Below, in pieces: positions 62,839 to 64,000 of a stretch of DNA of 64,000 nt (its first letter is position 1; each line of letters starts with the position of its first letter). Below the pieces are notes generated by a model. The model saw only the letters and a program-made list of their open reading frames with translations, was not told the origin of the DNA and did not search any database. Location: the NCBI GenBank assembly GCA_029243485.1, contig JAQWRY010000001.1, forward strand, positions 62,001 through 126,000. Direction: 5' to 3'. Origin of the DNA: Candidatus Binatia bacterium (GTDB lineage Bacteria; Desulfobacterota; Binatia; UBA12015). Position numbers and translations under genes: made by a program.

Positions 62839-63623
62839 AGCGACTTCGACTCGTCCCCGCTCTCCTTGCAGTCACGCTCACGATCGTGTGCTCGCCGCAC
62901 GACGGTCCGGCGCAGACGACACTGGCGGATCCGTTCGCGCAGGCCAACGCCGCCTACGCCGCCGGGGAGTACGAGGCCGCCGCGGCCGCGTTCCGCGCGC
63001 TCGCCGAAGCGGGCCTGGTCTCGAGCGCGCTCTTGTACGATCTCGGCAACGCCGAATCGAAAGCGGGCCGGCCGGGCGAAGCCGTACTCAGCTACGAGCG
63101 CGCGCTCGCCCTGTCACCTCGCGACCCCGACGTGCTAGCGAACCTTCGTCAGACACGAACGGCGGCGAACCTACCCGAACCAGAGCGAACGCGCTGGCAG
63201 GAGATGAGCGCCACGCTGACCGTCGACGAGTGGTCCTGGCTCGCGGCGGCAGCCCTGTGGGCTGCCTGCCTGCTTCTCGGCGTCCACGCACTGCGCTCGG
63301 ACGGTGAGCAACGGCCGTCACGGATCCTCATCACCGCGCTCACGGCATTGGTCGTATTGGTGGCCGTGGGCGGAAGCTTCGCAACGACGCGCCTCGCCGA
63401 CCTCGACCGTGCCGTCGTCGTCGGCCCCGGTCCCGCCCTTCGGGTCGCGCCCTTCGAGTCCGCCACGGTGTCCACCGAGCTCGCGGCCGGCAGCATCGTC
63501 GACATCGATCGGTTCCACGAGGACTTCGCCCTCGTCCGCACCGCCGAGGGCCAGGCGGGTTGGATGCCCAAGCCCGAGGTCGAGGAAATCCTGGCTTACT
63601 GCGCGATCTCGATCTGCCCGTGA
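62835..63623 (+). CDS. BatE-like TPR + SH3 membrane protein
   Basis: 262 residues from the GTG at 62835. Signal peptide to about 28; a TPR region (FAQANAAYAAGEYEAAAAAF; LYDLGNAESKAGRPGEAVL); two membrane helices about 135-155 and 167-187; a C-terminal SH3b-like domain (VSTELAAGSIVDIDRFHEDF). This is the BatE layout. Last gene of the operon. Nothing recognisable was seen in the 137-base stretch that follows. Confidence 0.9.
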   Translation: MKRLRLVPALLAVTLTIVCSPHDGPAQTTLADPFAQANAAYAAGEYEAAAAAFRALAEAGLVSSALLYDLGNAESKAGRPGEAVLSYERALALSPRDPDVLANLRQTRTAANLPEPERTRWQEMSATLTVDEWSWLAAAALWAACLLLGVHALRSDGEQRPSRILITALTALVVLVAVGGSFATTRLADLDRAVVVGPGPALRVAPFESATVSTELAAGSIVDIDRFHEDFALVRTAEGQAGWMPKPEVEEILAYCAISICP

Positions 63624-63760
63624 TCGTCGTGCCCGACGGACTGGCCGCTCGGGCCGACGGTCCTCGTCGTCGCGCAGCCGCATGCGGCGCGCGCCAAGCT
63701 CTGCTTTCGGCGTGAAGGCTACGGGCTCGCGCAAGTCGACGCGGTCCGCCCCGGCCGGCG

Positions 63761-64000
63761 CTAGTCCGGTACGAAGCTCCGCCGCGGAGGGATCGGGTAA
63801 ATCGATTCCAACACCCGATTGCTCCGGATACCGACCGCCTCGCGATGGATCCGCAGCTCATACCGCGCCTCGATCGCTTCCTCGCGAGCCGCGTTCCAAT
63901 CAGAGACGCGCTTCCGTCTCTCCGCCGGCGCCTGCGCGTTGTCGATCGCTCGCGCGACGACGTCGAGTCGCAAGAGCGCGAGGTCGACCTTGTCCCCGGA
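63761..64000 (-). CDS. Uncharacterised protein, C-terminal fragment
   Basis: The leftward frame is open from the right edge of the window to a stop at 63761. A TTG at 63973 could serve as start but the frame continues upstream, so this is most likely the last ~80 codons of a gene outside the window. The sequence (LDVVARAIDNAQAPAERR; ARYELRIHREAVGIRSNRV; ESIYPIPPRRSF) is Arg-rich and helical in part. I do not recognise it. Confidence 0.45.
   Translation of the reverse strand, partial: SGDKVDLALLRLDVVARAIDNAQAPAERRKRVSDWNAAREEAIEARYELRIHREAVGIRSNRVLESIYPIPPRRSFVPD

Overview
The window is a 64 kb piece of a GC-rich (about two thirds G+C by eye), gene-dense chromosome from a Gram-negative bacterium. 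The gene content suggests a soil or sediment lineage of the Desulfobacterota / Myxococcota / Binatota kind: acyl-CoA ligase, enoyl-CoA hydratase, an acyl-CoA dehydrogenase resembling DmdC, FAS1-type dehydratase, LLM flavin oxidoreductase, a molybdenum hydroxylase, many lipoproteins and a Bat operon. No rRNA or other phylogenetic marker is present, so this placement is inference. I see no tRNA, rRNA, CRISPR array, insertion sequence, integrase or phage gene. The region reads as ordinary chromosome. No gap without a gene exceeds about 270 bp.

Layout. 1-8.7 kb is a leftward run: dprA, a decayed topA scrap, trmFO, ilvE, a tandem glutaredoxin/GST-N protein, a class I aldolase, ygfZ, a 47-residue desulforedoxin-like protein, an amidohydrolase, an enoyl-CoA hydratase and the start of an acyl-CoA ligase. 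Several of its junctions are 4-base stop/start overlaps. 8.9-13.1 kb holds an SCP2 protein, an N-acetylglutamate-synthase-like protein divergent from gamma-glutamyltransferase, and a glycosyltransferase. 13.3-19.2 kb holds a flavin hydroxylase-like protein, an SDR enzyme, and two secreted proteins that share a repeat module on either side of a ferritin-like protein. 19.2-24.9 kb is a molybdenum-hydroxylase cassette: MocA-like, XdhC, FAD, 2Fe-2S and molybdopterin subunits, and a MoaD-like protein. 24.9-31 kb holds an LLM oxidoreductase, Tag glycosylase, a 1018-residue flippase/sulfatase fusion and a hotdog dehydratase.

31-41 kb holds SufT and citrate synthase, two head-to-head lipoproteins, a TetR regulator, a DUF4301 protein, the complete dTDP-L-rhamnose operon (rfbB-A-C-D) and a LolA-like protein. 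41-49 kb holds a subtilase with a duplicated C-terminal module, a double-hotdog protein, threonine aldolase, a little-known 520-residue hydrolase-like protein, and a second sulfatase-fold lipoprotein. 49-55.5 kb holds FIST, NTF2-like (with a poly-Asp tail), DsbA, acyl-CoA dehydrogenase, Gfo/Idh/MocA and bacterioferritin genes. 55.6-63.6 kb is a seven-gene MoxR/Bat operon in which nearly every stop codon overlaps the next start; batB and batC are fused.

Nothing here looks like a new defence or mobile system. The most unusual items are the topA relic between dprA and trmFO, the flippase/sulfatase fusion with threonine at the nucleophile position, the secreted repeat proteins, the subtilase C-terminal module, and the 520-residue protein beside threonine aldolase. 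Starts were chosen from ribosome-binding sites, family length and overlaps; many are GTG. Functions rest on recognised motifs and family resemblance, with no database search.
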